Assembly (NCBI GenBank): GCA_949126835.1
Contig: OX421497.1
Location: 20,677,409-20,741,408, forward strand
Direction: 5' to 3'
DNA length: 64,000 nt
Source: Anisus vortex
Taxonomy: Eukaryota > Mollusca > Gastropoda > Planorbidae
Position 1 is the stretch's first letter, and every line of letters starts with the position of its first letter. Position numbers and translations under genes: made by a program. A model generated the notes under the pieces. The model was not told where the DNA came from. It searched no databases and saw only the letters and a list, made by a program, of their open reading frames with translations. Of this stretch, positions 22,513-36,100 are shown one piece after another.

Positions 22513-25500
22513 ATGCTACAGACAACATGGATTGCTCTTGTTTTAGGGTTCTGGTCATCTCTCTACCTACTGGATGTCTTTCTCAAGGTACAATTACTCA
22601 TATTGTTGCTGGCTCTTGGGCAACAAGCATTGGTTTTAAATTATACACTAGAGTAAATAGATTGAGATGCAGATAAAATAGATTATCTCACTAAACTTAT
22701 AAGATATGCATTCATATTTAAAACCATTTTTTTCCTCATAGGCTTAACAATTCGTAACCATAATTTTTAATTATTTTACATTGAATTTAAGCATTAGACT
22801 CAATAACTATCATGTCATTAAGCATATTTTGTTTTTATTGATATTTTTATACCTAATTGAAATTTATTTTCTTTTTGATTTTGTTTAGAGCAAAAAAACT
22901 ATAGCCCGGCCTTACCTTAGCTTCCTAGACAAAACAGGAATTACAACATCTGCTTGCCAGCTGAGATGGTACACCTGTATGTTCAATCGTGCCTTTCTGC
23001 GGGTCGGCCAGTGGCATCCACGCTTTCTCAGGACATGGTTTACTCTGGGGGTATTTTTTTCCTTGCTGGCTATGGTGGCATCGATATTCCTGCTTTCCTT
23101 GCTAGTTGTCAACACATTCAGACAGACTCCAGTGGAACACCAAGTTCTGACACCCGTGGTAAGTGTTCAGGGTTCATACTGGTTAAGAAAGTAAGGGGAG
23201 AACTAACTTGTTTTTTTTTTTCTGAAATAATTTTAAGAGTACTTTAACATTAGTACTGAAAAATATCCACATATAAAATGTTCATAAGATTTGGACATCC
23301 TATAAAGGCCTACATTATTTTAGACATTTCACTCATACCAATATATTTTTGTTTGTATTTTTTTTTGGGTAAAGTTTGAGTTTTAATTGATTTTAGAGTA
23401 AGAACTCTAGTGTTGTCTTCAGTGGGGAAGGATAGAGTTTTTTCTAATGCACTTTCTGTTGCCATTGGGTACTAGGAGTATTTGTGCAGGGTATTTATTA
23501 TTTATGCCAGTCTGGCTGTCTGGAAAATCCTGATTTAGTTTTCCAGACCTTGGAAAAGTCTTAAATGTTCTTTTTTGTCTTTAAAAGGTCTGAAATTTTT
23601 AGGGTAAAAGTCTGAAATTAAAAAAAAAGGTGTATTTGTCTTATTGTATACCCCCTCTCAACCTCTGGCCCAGTTAAAAACATTAGTGGCATGTGGCAGA
23701 CTTCACCCTATCTCCACTTTGCAATCTGTCAAGAAAAAGTTGCGTGCACTGCTGTTGCTTGAGGATAAAAATAAATAATTTAGAGCAGCAGTTCTTAACA
23801 TGGGAGTGGAACAACCATTTCAGGGTCGGCTAAGACCATCGGAAAACACAAACCTACTAATTCTTTGACATTTTCCCCATATTGAATGAGTTAAATTTAT
23901 TGCTGCAAGGACCAAATATACAACATGCCTAAATTTGTCTGAAAAGATTCGATCATTCCAAATGAAACTGTAGCTTTGACATAAAACTTTGGATGAAAAA
24001 AACATGTAGAGTCTACATGTTGCCTGCCTTAGCTGCTTTCTTTGAGGAAACTAGACAAAAGGATTACATGATAATTTCTGTGAATAAAAACTTAAATATG
24101 CCTGCAGAAGAAATTTCATCGTACTGTCCAAATCTACCGGTACCAAATACCCCATTTGCACTTGCCAGAAGCCCTTTTAAAGATGAAGACATGCCTGAGA
24201 CTGTACAAGAGGAGTTCATTGAATTTATCAACCACGATGCAGAGAGAACTGATTTTTATATAATTCTTATTCTGGATCAAATGTTTTCTGTCATATCCCT
24301 TTCTGTCTGAGACAGCGTGGCACCTTCTTCTTCTATTTTTAACAAAACACCTTTATGAAGCAAGGTTTTCCAGCTTGTTGGTTATTAAGTCTAAATACAG
24401 AAGTATACTTGCTGAGAATGATTATCTTTCTTTGTGCTCTTGCAAACACTGCCCCGCACATTTCTGATCTGGCGAGAAAGAAGCAATCTCAATCTTTGCA
24501 CTGAAGTTTGTGTTGTAATAAGAATAAGAATAAATATTTTGCAGTATATAATTAGATTGTTTAAATTTATATCAATGAAAATACACCCTACATTTCAGAT
24601 ACTTACATTAAAATTCATAACAGTAGCAAATTACATTTATAAGGGAGCGAAAAAAATAATTTTATGGTTGGTGGCACCACAAAATGAGGAGCTGCATTAA
24701 GGGGTGGCGGTATTAGGAAGGTTGGGAACCACTGACGTAGAATGTAATACAGTGTTTTAGTTTTGGAATATTGATTAGTATACAGTATTTTTTTTATTGT
24801 ATATAATCTGTGAATAAAGTTAATAAATAAAAAATTGGTTATTTTGACAGATGCCAGGAGTGAATCTACCAACCAACCAGATTTCTTATTACATGTTGAC
24901 CTTGTTGGTTTGTGGAATTCTCCATGAAGTTGGTCATGCTGTGGCTGCAGTAAGGTATGCAATAGATAGATACAATACACTAGAAGGGCATACAATTTCA
25001 AAGCTAGGTAATCATAATTTTTTTTACATATATTTTCACTCTATTTTTATGCAGAGAACAGGTCAGGGTTAATGGGTTCGGACTATTTCTACTACTTCTG
25101 TATCCCGGGGCATTTGTAGACTTATCAACAGAACACCTACAGGCCGTTTCTCCTCTACGCCAGCTGAGGATCTACTGTGCAGGTGTCTGGCATAATCTGG
25201 TCATTGCAGTCTTAGCCGCTCTGGTCCTGTTGGCTCTACCTGGAATGCTTCTTCCCTTTTACTCAATGGGAACCTCTGTTGTGGTGACAGATGTTGTTCC
25301 AGTAAGAAATTTTATGTTGGCTTATGATACATGCAGTATAAAACTGAATTAAACCATTTTCTGTTCTCTCAATTCAGCTTTTGTGTAAAAATCTCATTAA
25401 TAATTGAGCTGTCATTTTTTTTTTAAACCATGGTTTCATCAAATGTTTAAATTGAACAAGATTATGATGATTTTATTCTTCCAGAACTCTGCTGTCTCCG

Positions 25501-28500
25501 GTCCCAGGGGTTTGAAAATTGGTGAAGCGGTGACCCGAATTAATGATTGTCACGTCAAAAGTATTTCCGATTGGTCATCTTGTTTGTCTGAGAGTATGCA
25601 GGAGAAGTTTACAGGCCATTGTCTACCTTTAGATTTAATTAAGGAATTAGATGCTTCACCATTCAGTGAGTTATTCTTTCAATTAAATGTTTACTGCATT
25701 ACATTTCTCCGAGCGCTGGCCTTTTTATTTCTTCACATGGCCACTGCAAGTTATTTTTAGAAGTCATAGTGTGCAAATGTTTTATAACCATTGGGTTAAA
25801 ATTGTTTCAATATGTGCATTGAATGGAAGAGAAAGTCTTGTTGGGAGAAATAAAAAAGGCATTGTTAGGGAGGGGGAGCAGGTGGATGTTTTGACTTATA
25901 ACCAAATGAGAGAAAATGAACACAGTTGGTATTGAGATGTTGGTATGATTTCTTTTCCTTTACAGCACAAAATTAATTATTATAGGTTGAATTTAATTGT
26001 TTATTTAAGTTTGTGGGGGACTAGTTATTTTATTTAAGTAATTTTATTCAACTGTAAAATCCCTTGATTCATGTTTAGTAAGGCTGGACTCAGTATTTGT
26101 GACAAAATATCAACATGAATTTGGTATGTCAGAACAAATGATTTTTTTTTGTGGGTAAAATTTTGGAGTAAGTGTGAACTAAGTGTGACAGACAATCTCC
26201 ATTTCAAGTGACATCAGAGTTTAAGAGTCTATACTGAACAAACAAACATTTAAACTAAAAAAAATATCTACAAAATTATATTATATGAAATATCATTTTG
26301 TCACTGTCTATTTTTTAAAAAGGTTTTTAATTTGATTAATACCATTTATGTGTATGATTGCCAAACTAGCAGACAACTTGAAAAACAAGAGCTACCATCA
26401 GTGGGAGGTGATTGACTGTTGTAACAGCACAAGTCCCACCCACCTGTGTTTCATGTATCACACAAAGAAAAGTGCTGAAACAGTTAAGTTGGAAAAAAAT
26501 ATTTAATATATATATATATATAAATGTTGGCCTATGGGACAAAAGATGCTTAATTCACAATTTTTTTGTGGCCATGGCATACAAACAGGATTGTATGGTC
26601 AGCACACTGTCCAGCCACTTTTACTTAACCCAACCAATGTTAGGTATCCTCTAGACTCGAGAACAAGTCCTGACCTCCACTAAGACTCTACATCTGCTTC
26701 TTCAGTATAGCTGTCACTAAACCACCACCACTGAACAACATCACAATAGTTTTTGAGAGATTTGGCAAAAGGAAGAGTTAACCATTTATCATTATGATAT
26801 TTGTTATTTAATTATTTTATCAAATTTTGTCATCATTTTACCCGGGCATCAATAAAACTTTTGTTTAACTATAACAATTGGGAAAATGACAAATACGCTT
26901 TTTTGAGAGGCAACACCAAGGAACAGTAGTAAAGTTGACAAAATAAGATATTAAGTTTTAGTTGTTTATTAAAAGCTAATTCGTGTATCTATATATTGGT
27001 GAAAAAATATCTAAAATTGATAAAATAGTTCAAAAAATTATAAAAAATTACATAAGTAAATGTAAAAGAAGTAAAGTTGTTTTGGAGAAAAATGAAAAAG
27101 AAAACAGTACCGATTTTTAACAATTTAGCATTGCAACCTATAATTAAATATTAACCAATGGCCATGAAGTTTAGCAAACACAGTGCACACACTCATCATG
27201 AGTCAATACACAAACTTGTATAAAGTTTTAAATATTTTAAATAATATTTATAGTTTACTTTTAAATAATTTTTTCTTTAGAGGAAGTTTTATTGATTTTA
27301 TAGAAAACATATTTTAAAGTAATTTCTAAATATAATTTTAGTTTGAAAATTTCACAACTCTAAGTTAAGGTATTCAACATTAAAAATCAATAACAATCTA
27401 AAAATTTCTCAATATTTTGCTTTTATTGAAAAATCAGTTTTACTGACTTCCATACCAGTATACATCCTATTTCACTGTGGTGTTTTTCAGTTTCTTAACA
27501 CTGTATCTTCATTTTTTATCCAGTTTGTAAATGTTCAAAAAAAACACTTTCCAAAGTAAATTAAATTATACCTGGCCCAAGTTGTAATTTTATTTACAAA
27601 ATAACTTAAGATTAGGTATATTTGTATATCTTGTTTTTGTATATAAAAATCCAACAACAATAATTTTTTCTTTCAGAAATATGCTTGCCTCCCTGCTCGG
27701 CCAGCCACAGATAGACCAATGTGTAGACTACAGAGTGACTGCTATGTGCCAAAGATTGATGCAGCCTGTGTTTATCCAGCTGTAGACAATGAAACAAAAT
27801 TACTGCGAGTCTTCCATGGCCAGCGGCCTCCTCTTCTGTTTTTGGGCCATCCACTCGATCTGTATTACTCGGGTAAATACTAAAATTTTTCTTTTAAATT
27901 GTATAATTATTTTGATATTTTTGGTAACCATAATATAGATGTTATGTTTTCACTTTATTGTTTCAGTTTCACTCAGTAATTATGTTCCAAAGATGTCAAT
28001 CATTCCAATCAACTTACCTTATGTTATTGAAACTTTTTGCAAGTATCCTTTACTTTGTGCTTTGAAATGAAAAAAATGTCTTCATTTCCTGTAAACAATA
28101 ACATCCCTTAAAATGTAGTGAACTAAGAAGTTTTGAACACTGCATCAAAGAACTACCAGTATCAAAGAACTACCAGCATCATAGAACTACCAGCATCATA
28201 GAACTACCAGTCTGTCAATCTTTTAACTTTAGTTGACAGTTGACATAGTAGTTTTCCTGCCATTTTTATTTCTATTTTTTATAAATTAATTTGATGGAAT
28301 GAAATGCTTTTTGAACTTATTTCAACTATTTAAAGAGCAGCTTTGGAATTGTGGGAAGGTTGGTATTAGTTAATAGGGCATGGTGGCTGAGCGGCAGCAC
28401 GTTCGGATGGCATACCAAAGGTCCTGGGTTCAAATCCTGGTGAAAGCTAAGATTTGTTCACCGGTCTGGGGGGTGTCCCTGAGTCTACCCAGATCTGATG

Positions 28501-29327
28501 GATACCTGACTTAAGTTGAGGTAAAATAAAGGTGGCTGGGCTTTGTGCGGGCCACACAATCTCTAGTATCAACGCTGCTTCACCGGCCCCATGTTTCAAT
28601 CTATTCCGACTGGATACTTTTTTAGTATTAGTTAAGGTGACAAGGTTGCCTTTCCAATACCAGAAAAGATTTTAAACACAGGTATGGGCAGCTAACTATT
28701 TGGTCTAGGTGATTGTTTGTTTCAAAACAAAAAGTTCTCATAGATCATGAAAATAAATACCTTCAAAGAAAAAACATTTTTAAAAGCAATTAAATCTAAT
28801 TTTAATATGTTTTTCCCTTGCACTACTGGTATTACTTTAAAAAAAACTATTTTTAATACAGCCAAATATTTTATGCTTATTCAGTTCTTGCCAACCATTT
28901 TATTTAATCAGTGTTTATTGACAAACAACAGAAACCTTAAAAAAAATTAAAAGGGAGAATAGTTTTAAAAGGGTTTTGACAAAATTATTAATTTAAGCCC
29001 CAAGAAATGCTCTTGCTTATAGTTATAGAAAACCATTGGATGAGAAACACATTTTCATACAGTGTACTTTTGCACAGAAAAGTAATTTTATCCTTAACTT
29101 GACACAGATATATAATATCTTTATCTGGAGCACTAGTTATTCTCAATGTTGTGCCATGCTATGCTTTAGATGGGCAGTACATCTTTCATGCCTTTGTTGA
29201 GTTCAGTCTGAGGCCGGCTGTGCCAGACCCAGAGATTCGCAGCTTCATCTACGGCTTGGTCATTTTGTTTGGCACCCTCTTGCTGATTGTGAATGTCATT
29301 TTGGCCATGTGGACTTTGTTCTTGTGA
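22513..29327 (+). CDS. MBTPS2: Membrane-bound transcription factor site-2 protease (9 exons, complete)
   Basis: Golgi intramembrane zinc metalloprotease that makes the second cut in SREBP and ATF6, releasing them to the nucleus. Exons: 22513-22587, 22889-23158, 24851-24954, 25055-25301, 25485-25665, 26370-26482, 27677-27872, 27967-28042, 29108-29327. Phases agree throughout, giving 1482 nt (493 aa plus stop; human is 519). Zinc motif HEVGH at 140-144; the third ligand motif PCYALDG at 437-443. Exon 5 begins the PDZ-like lumenal region ([15 protein letters not shown]). Exon 6 was located from the conserved DCCNST/LCFMY stretch and is needed to keep phase. The start ATG 22513 opens a hydrophobic segment, as in the family. 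It lacks the Ser-rich insert of the human protein. Confidence 0.95.
23786..24734 (+). pseudogene. hAT transposase relic (ZBED5/SCAND3-like) in MBTPS2 intron 2
   Basis: Ends CAGCAGTTCTTAAC and, reversed from the right, CAGTGGTTCCCAAC resemble hAT termini. An 8 bp flank pair (atttagag / acgtagaa) is only partly similar. The readable segment at 23993-24310 ([18 protein letters not shown] ... [20 protein letters not shown]) matches the C-terminal half of ZBED5-like hAT transposases, followed by frame-broken pieces of the dimerisation region. Not functional. Confidence 0.6.
26556..26740 (-). mobile_element. Degraded SINE copy in MBTPS2 intron 6
   Basis: Carries the family landmarks tgtggccatggcata, tggtcagcac, gtccagccacttttactt and aatgttaggta on the minus strand. 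The head is barely recognisable. Confidence 0.5.
28149..28212. repeat. Short tandem repeat, 17-18 bp unit, about 4 copies
   Basis: agaactaccagcatcat-type units in MBTPS2 intron 8. Confidence 0.8.
28374..28624 (+). mobile_element. tRNA-derived SINE, best-preserved copy
   Basis: Forward copy of 251 bp flanked by an 11 bp perfect target duplication gtattagttaa (28363-28373 and 28625-28635). The head has A-box TGGCTGAGCGG and B-box GGTTCAAATCC, resembling a Leu-type tRNA. The body reads gagtctacccagatctgatgg and the 3' part cgggccacacaatc. This copy orients the others. It lies in MBTPS2 intron 8. Confidence 0.85.
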
Positions 29328-30819
29328 CATTTGCCGCTGCTTGGTACAGATGTTTGTGTTGGGGGGAACATGTAAAGATAGGGGTGAGCCATTGTGTAGG
29401 TCTTAGATTCTTGAGTATGTCAGATGTTTCATTATAAAATGGTAAAAATTGTAAATATATATTGTGTAAGTGTATGTGATCAATACATGTAAACTGATGA
29501 GAGATGGTTTTAATAATTTGTGATATACAGTAAAGCAAAGCTTGGAAATTAACCTTGATCCCTCTGAAAAATGAAACTATATTTTATCTGTATGCTACAC
29601 TCTGGCCATCTGGGGCTCCTAAACATGGGTGGAGGAAAGAGTTTTCATTAGTAATAGTATACACTGCCTGAAGCAACACTGAGTGATCGCTGCAATTATT
29701 CTATGCAAAATATTGTTTCTATAATGCTTTTTATGTGAATCTACAGAGCATTTATTAGTGTAGAGGGTTATGAGATCATTTTAAATAAAAATGTAACAAT
29801 TTGAAATTGAATTTCAGGGTGGAATCTTTAAGAAATTATCAACATATTTTCTTGATTAAAAAGAGCATTTGGTTATATTAAAAACTGAAGAATAAATCAG
29901 TTAATTTATGCATTTGAAACATTTTGAATCAGAAAATCAATGTTTGTAATACTATTATTTATAATTTAAACTAATCCAGAATATGATAAGTAAATATAGA
30001 TATGATAAAATATTGATAATAAAGAAAATAATGTTTCAGCTCATAACTCCCACTATGTATAACTCCCAATATGTTGGCAAAATGTAAACCAAACATTTCT
30101 ATGTAAATATAATATCTTTTTAAAAAATATGATTGAAAGATTTTCTTTTTGTGTTTGTTTCAATGTTTTAGTTTTACTGTTGTTTTTTTGTGATAGTCAC
30201 TGATAGGTTGGCTTATTTGTATGGACCAATTGCCTTGTAACAATATAAACAATGTTATTGTGAATTACACTTAAATGAATGAATTCCAAACATTTTCTGT
30301 AAATATTGTTTGAAACCTTTTTTTTTTCCATTTGAGTTCTCTTTTTTTTTATATCTGAAAACTCATTTATCATGGTATACGTGTTGATGCATATGTTTGC
30401 CCAATGAATTAATAGACTATACCACACGTATAAATTGGCTACGTAATTACAAGTTTGCACTATGTGCAACACCTTTTCATTGCCTTTCATAATTGCACAA
30501 TGTTATTTTGATGATATATGTATCCACCCTATACACCTCCCCCTGACCTTTTTATTTTTCAAGAAACAAATTGTTTGTTTTGGTAGTCTACTTTCATTTT
30601 GTATTTAGTGAAAAGAAACTATTAGTCCTATTATAATATGTTTGAAATGAAAGAGTAAGGATGTACTTTAAATATGGAGACTGGAGGCACACAAAAAGTC
30701 CACCTGTTGCCTTTGCCAGATCCTCCATATAAAAATTGTATTAAAATGGGACAATTTCATAACATTTGAAGAAGTTTAGAGGAGAGCTGGTCAAAAGCCT
30801 TTCTTAAGTTTCATATGGA

Positions 30820-30950
30820 ACCTACAAATTAAAATTAAAGTGGATTGGTCACACTGTAAGAAGAGGAGAAGAAAACATAACTCACAAAGCACTAGAATGG
30901 ACTCTATGGCCAACCAAAGATTCCTAGGAGTTTGATTGGTTGATTTATAT
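30820..30950 (+). pseudogene. Non-LTR retrotransposon ORF2 C-terminal remnant
   Basis: One frame reads KLKWIGHTVRRGEENITHKA then LEWTLWPTKDS, matching the conserved WIGHTLR...ITRQALEW tail of animal non-LTR reverse transcriptase proteins. It is cut off at both ends. Related to the remnant at 59327-59795. Confidence 0.6.
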
Positions 30951-32098
30951 AATATGTTTCAAGAAATGATCGGTAATGTCAGAGGGCACAGAAATATCTA
31001 TGATGTACTTTGAATTCAGCTAGTAAGTACCGGTTAGTTGTCCTTGTAAAAAATGAACTACGTCTAGTTTAAATCATCCAACCAGTTAATATTTATGCCA
31101 AATGAATGTGGTGTAGTGATACCAATACAATAAGGTAAATTTATGCTATGGACATATGCCAGTGCTGTAACTAGTATGGGACAGAGTGGTCTAGTGGCAT
31201 CATCACCTAATATATAGACTTTGATCAAGTTTAATTGGTTTGTTGTTTATCATTTGGGGCAACAATTATTTTTTATCTGCTTTATCTGTTAGTTGTTTGT
31301 AGATTCTAGATTTTGTTCTACAGAAATGCTTGCACTTTGACCGCTGTATTGTAGGATCCAGATTGCCAATCTTTTTAATTTCCTTGCAGCTTCCTTGATC
31401 TGCACTTTGTTTTGTACACATGTTTTGTTCACTTGCTAATTGCTGGCTAAGTTTTGCTTCATTACCATAATATTTATTTTTGATTTGCCTATTTTTGTAA
31501 AACTTGTTTTTAACCTATTGATTTATGTACTAATGGGTTATTTTGTATTGGGTTTTATTTCAAACATTTCACCCTGTGCCATTGTTTGTGTAGTTTTTGC
31601 AAGTAGTTAAAAATATTGTACATAATTATTCCAATGACATCTAGGTAAGGAATTTTTAAATGGATGTTACACAGGTCAGTGACGGGCTAGATTGTTTTAT
31701 TACACTATAGGGATTGTTGTTTTAACTTAGAGAATGGGTAAATGTAGGATTGGCTTATTGTTCACCACTTTTAACACCATGGCTCTTAACAAACTGTTGG
31801 CTGTGAATTACAGGTTCTAATTTCTAAAACTTGAAATTATTTCATTTGCCTGACTGTATACACAATATACCTATACTATACTGTATATGTTGCAATAATT
31901 GTAACTTAGCAGTCATTAGACTATTACTAAAATGACATGGACTTATTGAATAGTTTGCTTTATGGAATTGTACAAAAAAAAATGTTTAATTTCTTCATTT
32001 AATATTAGAAATGTATAGACACGAAGCCTTGATATTCTGAGTTGACGAAAGAACATTTTTTAAAAATACAACATATGCTATTTACTGTTTTTGTAGGT

Positions 32099-32242
32099 TA
32101 CACGACATTTAAACATGCGACAGATAAACACGCGACATTTAAACACAGATACTTAACAACGCGACAATTAATCCCACGACATATAAACATACGGACACTT
32201 AAACATACGGACAGTTAATCATAGCGACAGATAAACACACTT
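32099..32242. repeat. Degenerate tandem repeat of a GACA-TTAAACA word
   Basis: About nine to ten irregular 14-17 bp units of the form cgaca(t/g)(t/a)taaaca(c/t)a. Too degenerate for a clean consensus by eye. Confidence 0.55.
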
Positions 32243-32760
32243 TTTCACTATACCATTAAAATAAATAGGAAAATAATATAGATTATGTTGCCAATAGTAA
32301 AAAATCGTTTTTTGTAATAGAAAATTTTTAAAATAAACTAAAAAGGCAACATTTAACTTGTTTTTTCTCATCTAATAACAGGCTTAGTGGTCCGATCAAA
32401 GTTCAGGTCAAACATTTTGTTTAACTAATAACGTATATGTTGTTTAAATCAGCAATTAATTTTTTCTTTCAAAAGTAGTGGAAAAAAGCAACATTTTCAT
32501 TTGGTGTAGGCCTATTAGTATTTGGGTTTAGAATCTATTATTACTATTATTAGATTTGGTGGTTGGCAATACAACCTGAAAATTTACAGTAATTACCAGT
32601 AAATATGTTTATACTAGAACTTGTATCAATAACCAGGAAGCAATATTTCATGAACCTTCTTTGTGCAATACTGAAACCAGATTTCTTCATAATGATGGCA
32701 AGATTATTTCAAAGTGACATTAACCCTCAGTTTAGTAAATCTGTTTACCCTATGTTGTAT

Positions 32761-32848
32761 GGTGTTTGTCTGGTGTGTTTATTGTTTGTCTGGTGTGTTT
32801 AATGTGTTTGTCTGGTGTGTTTATTGTGTTTGTCTGGTGTGTTTATTA
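32761..32848. repeat. Tandem repeat, about 22 bp unit, four copies
   Basis: Units of gtttgtctggtgtgtttatt with small length variation. Confidence 0.8.
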
Positions 32849-35126
32849 TCTGTATTACCGTTATATCTTGCCTATTTAAAAAATACGAGTCCCAGTCACC
32901 ACAATTATAAAATGTCTTTAAAAAAATAGCATATGAACCATCCAGCTTTTATGTCCATTGGTCCAGCTGGAAGGGGTGGGTCCAAGAACATGTCAGAGAC
33001 AAACAGGCACATGCACTACCTGTACTTATTTTTCCCTCTGCCTGCAGAATTCCCTTTGGATCATTAACAAGGCAGCATTGCTCAAATACCTGCACTGACC
33101 ACAAATACCAGAAATATAAGTTTAAATTCTAACACCAGCATTAGTCTTGCTTTTACTATGTGGTTGCCCAAAAATCACTACCAACTACCAATAAATCACT
33201 ACGTATAATGGCTGAATGAGAAAGAAAGATATGTTTATAGTCATTTAATTTAATGTACATATTATTTCAAAATGTCTGTAGTTGGTTGATTTCTATTGGT
33301 TGGTTCTGTATAGCAGTTTGCATTTAAAAAAATGTAAGGGAATTCTAGGATAGTCAAAAATACAGCTTTTTAGTAGCTTAGTGGATATATTATGGTCAAA
33401 CACTAGGCCATGGAAAATGGAAACTCTAAAATTAAAAAGGTTCTAGGAACATCATTTTATAATTATTGTTAAAAATAGAAATAAGGGAGGCAATCAACTT
33501 TGAAAAACAAATTATTTTCTTTCCTGTAATTTTATATTTTTTTAATCTGGTCTTAGTTTCTGTTAAGTCTACTTTTCTGTTATTTTTTTATTTTTGTAAC
33601 ATTTTATTTTTAGACTTTTTTGTGTGGTTAAAAAATTATTTGTTTGCTTTCCAACCAATTAAAATTATATTTTTCTAATAACAAACTTATTACTGTACAT
33701 TATTTTGTGGCTTGTCTCCAGTGTTATTCACTGACATTTGCTTTCATTCAACTTGTAATTATATATTGTGGTTAAAATCAATCAATTCATGTATCTGTTT
33801 TGAAATAAATACAATTCTGTACAACTACAATACAAAGATTTCAGGAAATTTTATTTCAGAAAATTAAAAATAAAACAAAACCTGATGGAATGTGTAGAAG
33901 TTTAAAATGATGATGAGATGAGAAATGAAACAAACTGTTATATACCATGTACAACTATTTACAAATACAGTAATTCATAGATACATTCATGTCCCTCAAC
34001 TAAACATTTCATTGAAAGATTAAAAAAAAAAAATTCTATTTTATTAAACAGCACTATTTATTAGTTGGCATTGATTAAAAATTGTTATTTTACTAATCAA
34101 TCCTTGGCTAAAAATCTCCAAGGCTTTTCTTCTAATTTTTAGAAACAAAACATGATGTTGGATACAGCTATGTAACTTAAGTAGCCTACCATAATAGTTA
34201 AATGGCTGTTTATGAGAATGATAAGAACCTGTACAACCAAAACAAACATAAACATTTTTTTAGAAATTAATATAGGCCTTGATGCTCTTACAATATTTAG
34301 TTTCTTTAGTATATATAAATATATTAAGTGAGCACAAACAAACAACTTGATAATTCACTTTATAAAATAATTCATACAATATATGTTTATAAAAAATGTG
34401 CATTGTTTAGGCCAACTTTTGATTTATCAACAATTGTTAAAAGTATAAGGTGTCAATGAAAATATTTGAAAATGATTAACATATGAAATAAAACAAAAAA
34501 TTATTTTACATAATGCAAACATTAAATAAAATTCTAAATACTATGTACATTTTCATGGTACAAAAAAATCTCCCAGTTAACATATTAAACCATACAGCTG
34601 CCTAGAAGAGCGATGATTGTATACCTAAAACATAATGATTTGATCCTAGACTATAATCAAGTTGGATAAACTGTACTTTAAAAGTAAAAATATAAAACAA
34701 AGAGACCCATTCAAGGATGAACAAAATGTAACATCCAGCCACAAATATATCTATAGTATTTACAATTACTTTACAACCATACAAATAAATGACATGAAAT
34801 ATATCAGGAAATGATTTCAGGCTTAACAGCTGAAATTAACCTCAGCATTCAGGCAGAGTACAGACACATTTATATTGGAGAGGAAGAAAAGGAAAAGGTT
34901 TACCCCACAAGAGGAATAGGTCACGCAGAGAAGAACTTAAAGAAATGAGAATAAATTAAGCTGTCACTGATTGGTACTAAAGCGTTCAGCAAAGATATTT
35001 GACGGATAGACCTAGCAAGAGAATGTATGTTATAGAGAAATGGTGCTCATTGAGAAACACATGTTGTGGAGAATGGGCCCAACATGTGACATTTAGATTA
35101 CGCTCCTAAAGTAATATGAGACCCAG

Positions 35127-35402
35127 AATGCACTGATAAACCAAGCCAGCAAAAGACAATCAATGTTGTAAGAATACACTGATAAACCAAGCCAGCAAAA
35201 GACAATCAATGTTGTAAGAATACACTGATAAACCAAGCCAGCAAAAGACAATCAATGTTGTAAGAATACACTGATAAACCAAGCCAGCAAAAGACAATCA
35301 ATGTTGTAAGAATACACTGATAAACCAAGCCAGCAAAAGACAATCAATGTTGTAAGAATACACTGATAAACCAAGCCAGCAAAAGACAATCAATGTTGTA
35401 AG
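35127..35402. repeat. Minisatellite, six 46 bp units
   Basis: Unit starts at 35127, 35173, 35219, 35265, 35311 and 35357, each beginning aatacactgataaaccaagc (the first has aatg). The units look otherwise identical, so the array was recently amplified or homogenised. Located between MBTPS2 and the NHS-like gene, possibly in the latter's 3' UTR. Confidence 0.95.
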
Positions 35403-35911
35403 TTTTACATGACAAATCATAAAACTATTATAGCTGATAGCTAAAATTCACATGTCTGGCAGCCATTATCAGGTGTAACATCTAAAAAGTCATGCAAAAT
35501 GCAAACAACACACTATCATTGAAGATACATTTTACAAATAATCTTTAGTGAAATTCACTGAAACAGTGGTTTTATACACAAACAGTAAGATAGTTAAATT
35601 ATTGTTAACAATTAACAATGCTATCTCCCCATTTTTACTTTCCTTTTAATGTAAAAATCAAAGACATTCAATTATTATATAGTATGATGGATGTCTCAAT
35701 TCTTTGTTTTAAAACAATAAGCCTTAAACATAAAAGCTACAGACCCAAAAATTAAAAATATGGACTAATCAATTATGTTTACTTCAGATGTAATCAATCT
35801 TGCACAGTCTATAAAAAAATTGGTAAAATCCGAACTTCTATATTAAAGGCTAGAGTAATCTCCCTTTCTGACCCATTTGATCTAAAATAGGGCAAGTTAA
35901 ACAGCATTCCC

Positions 35912-36100
35912 AAGTTTCTGTGGCCACCTCTTACAGGGTAGGGGATTGTGTGGCCAGCAAAAGGCTGAGCCACTTACATTTTTACAAACTACTGTTAGTA
36001 GCCTTAGGTAGACTCAGCTCCAGACCTGCTAACAAATCCTAGCCTTCACCAGGATTTTAACTCAGCAGAGTGCCTTGCCAATAGGGCAACAGGCCTCCAT
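35912..36100 (-). mobile_element. Degraded SINE copy
   Basis: Contains gattgtgtggccagc, ggtagactcagctccagacc and caccaggattttaactcagc on the minus strand, matching the window's main SINE. Confidence 0.55.

Noticed and set aside
35127..35402. Regular array considered as CRISPR
   Set aside because: Units are contiguous with no unique spacers, and the context is a eukaryotic genome; it is a minisatellite.
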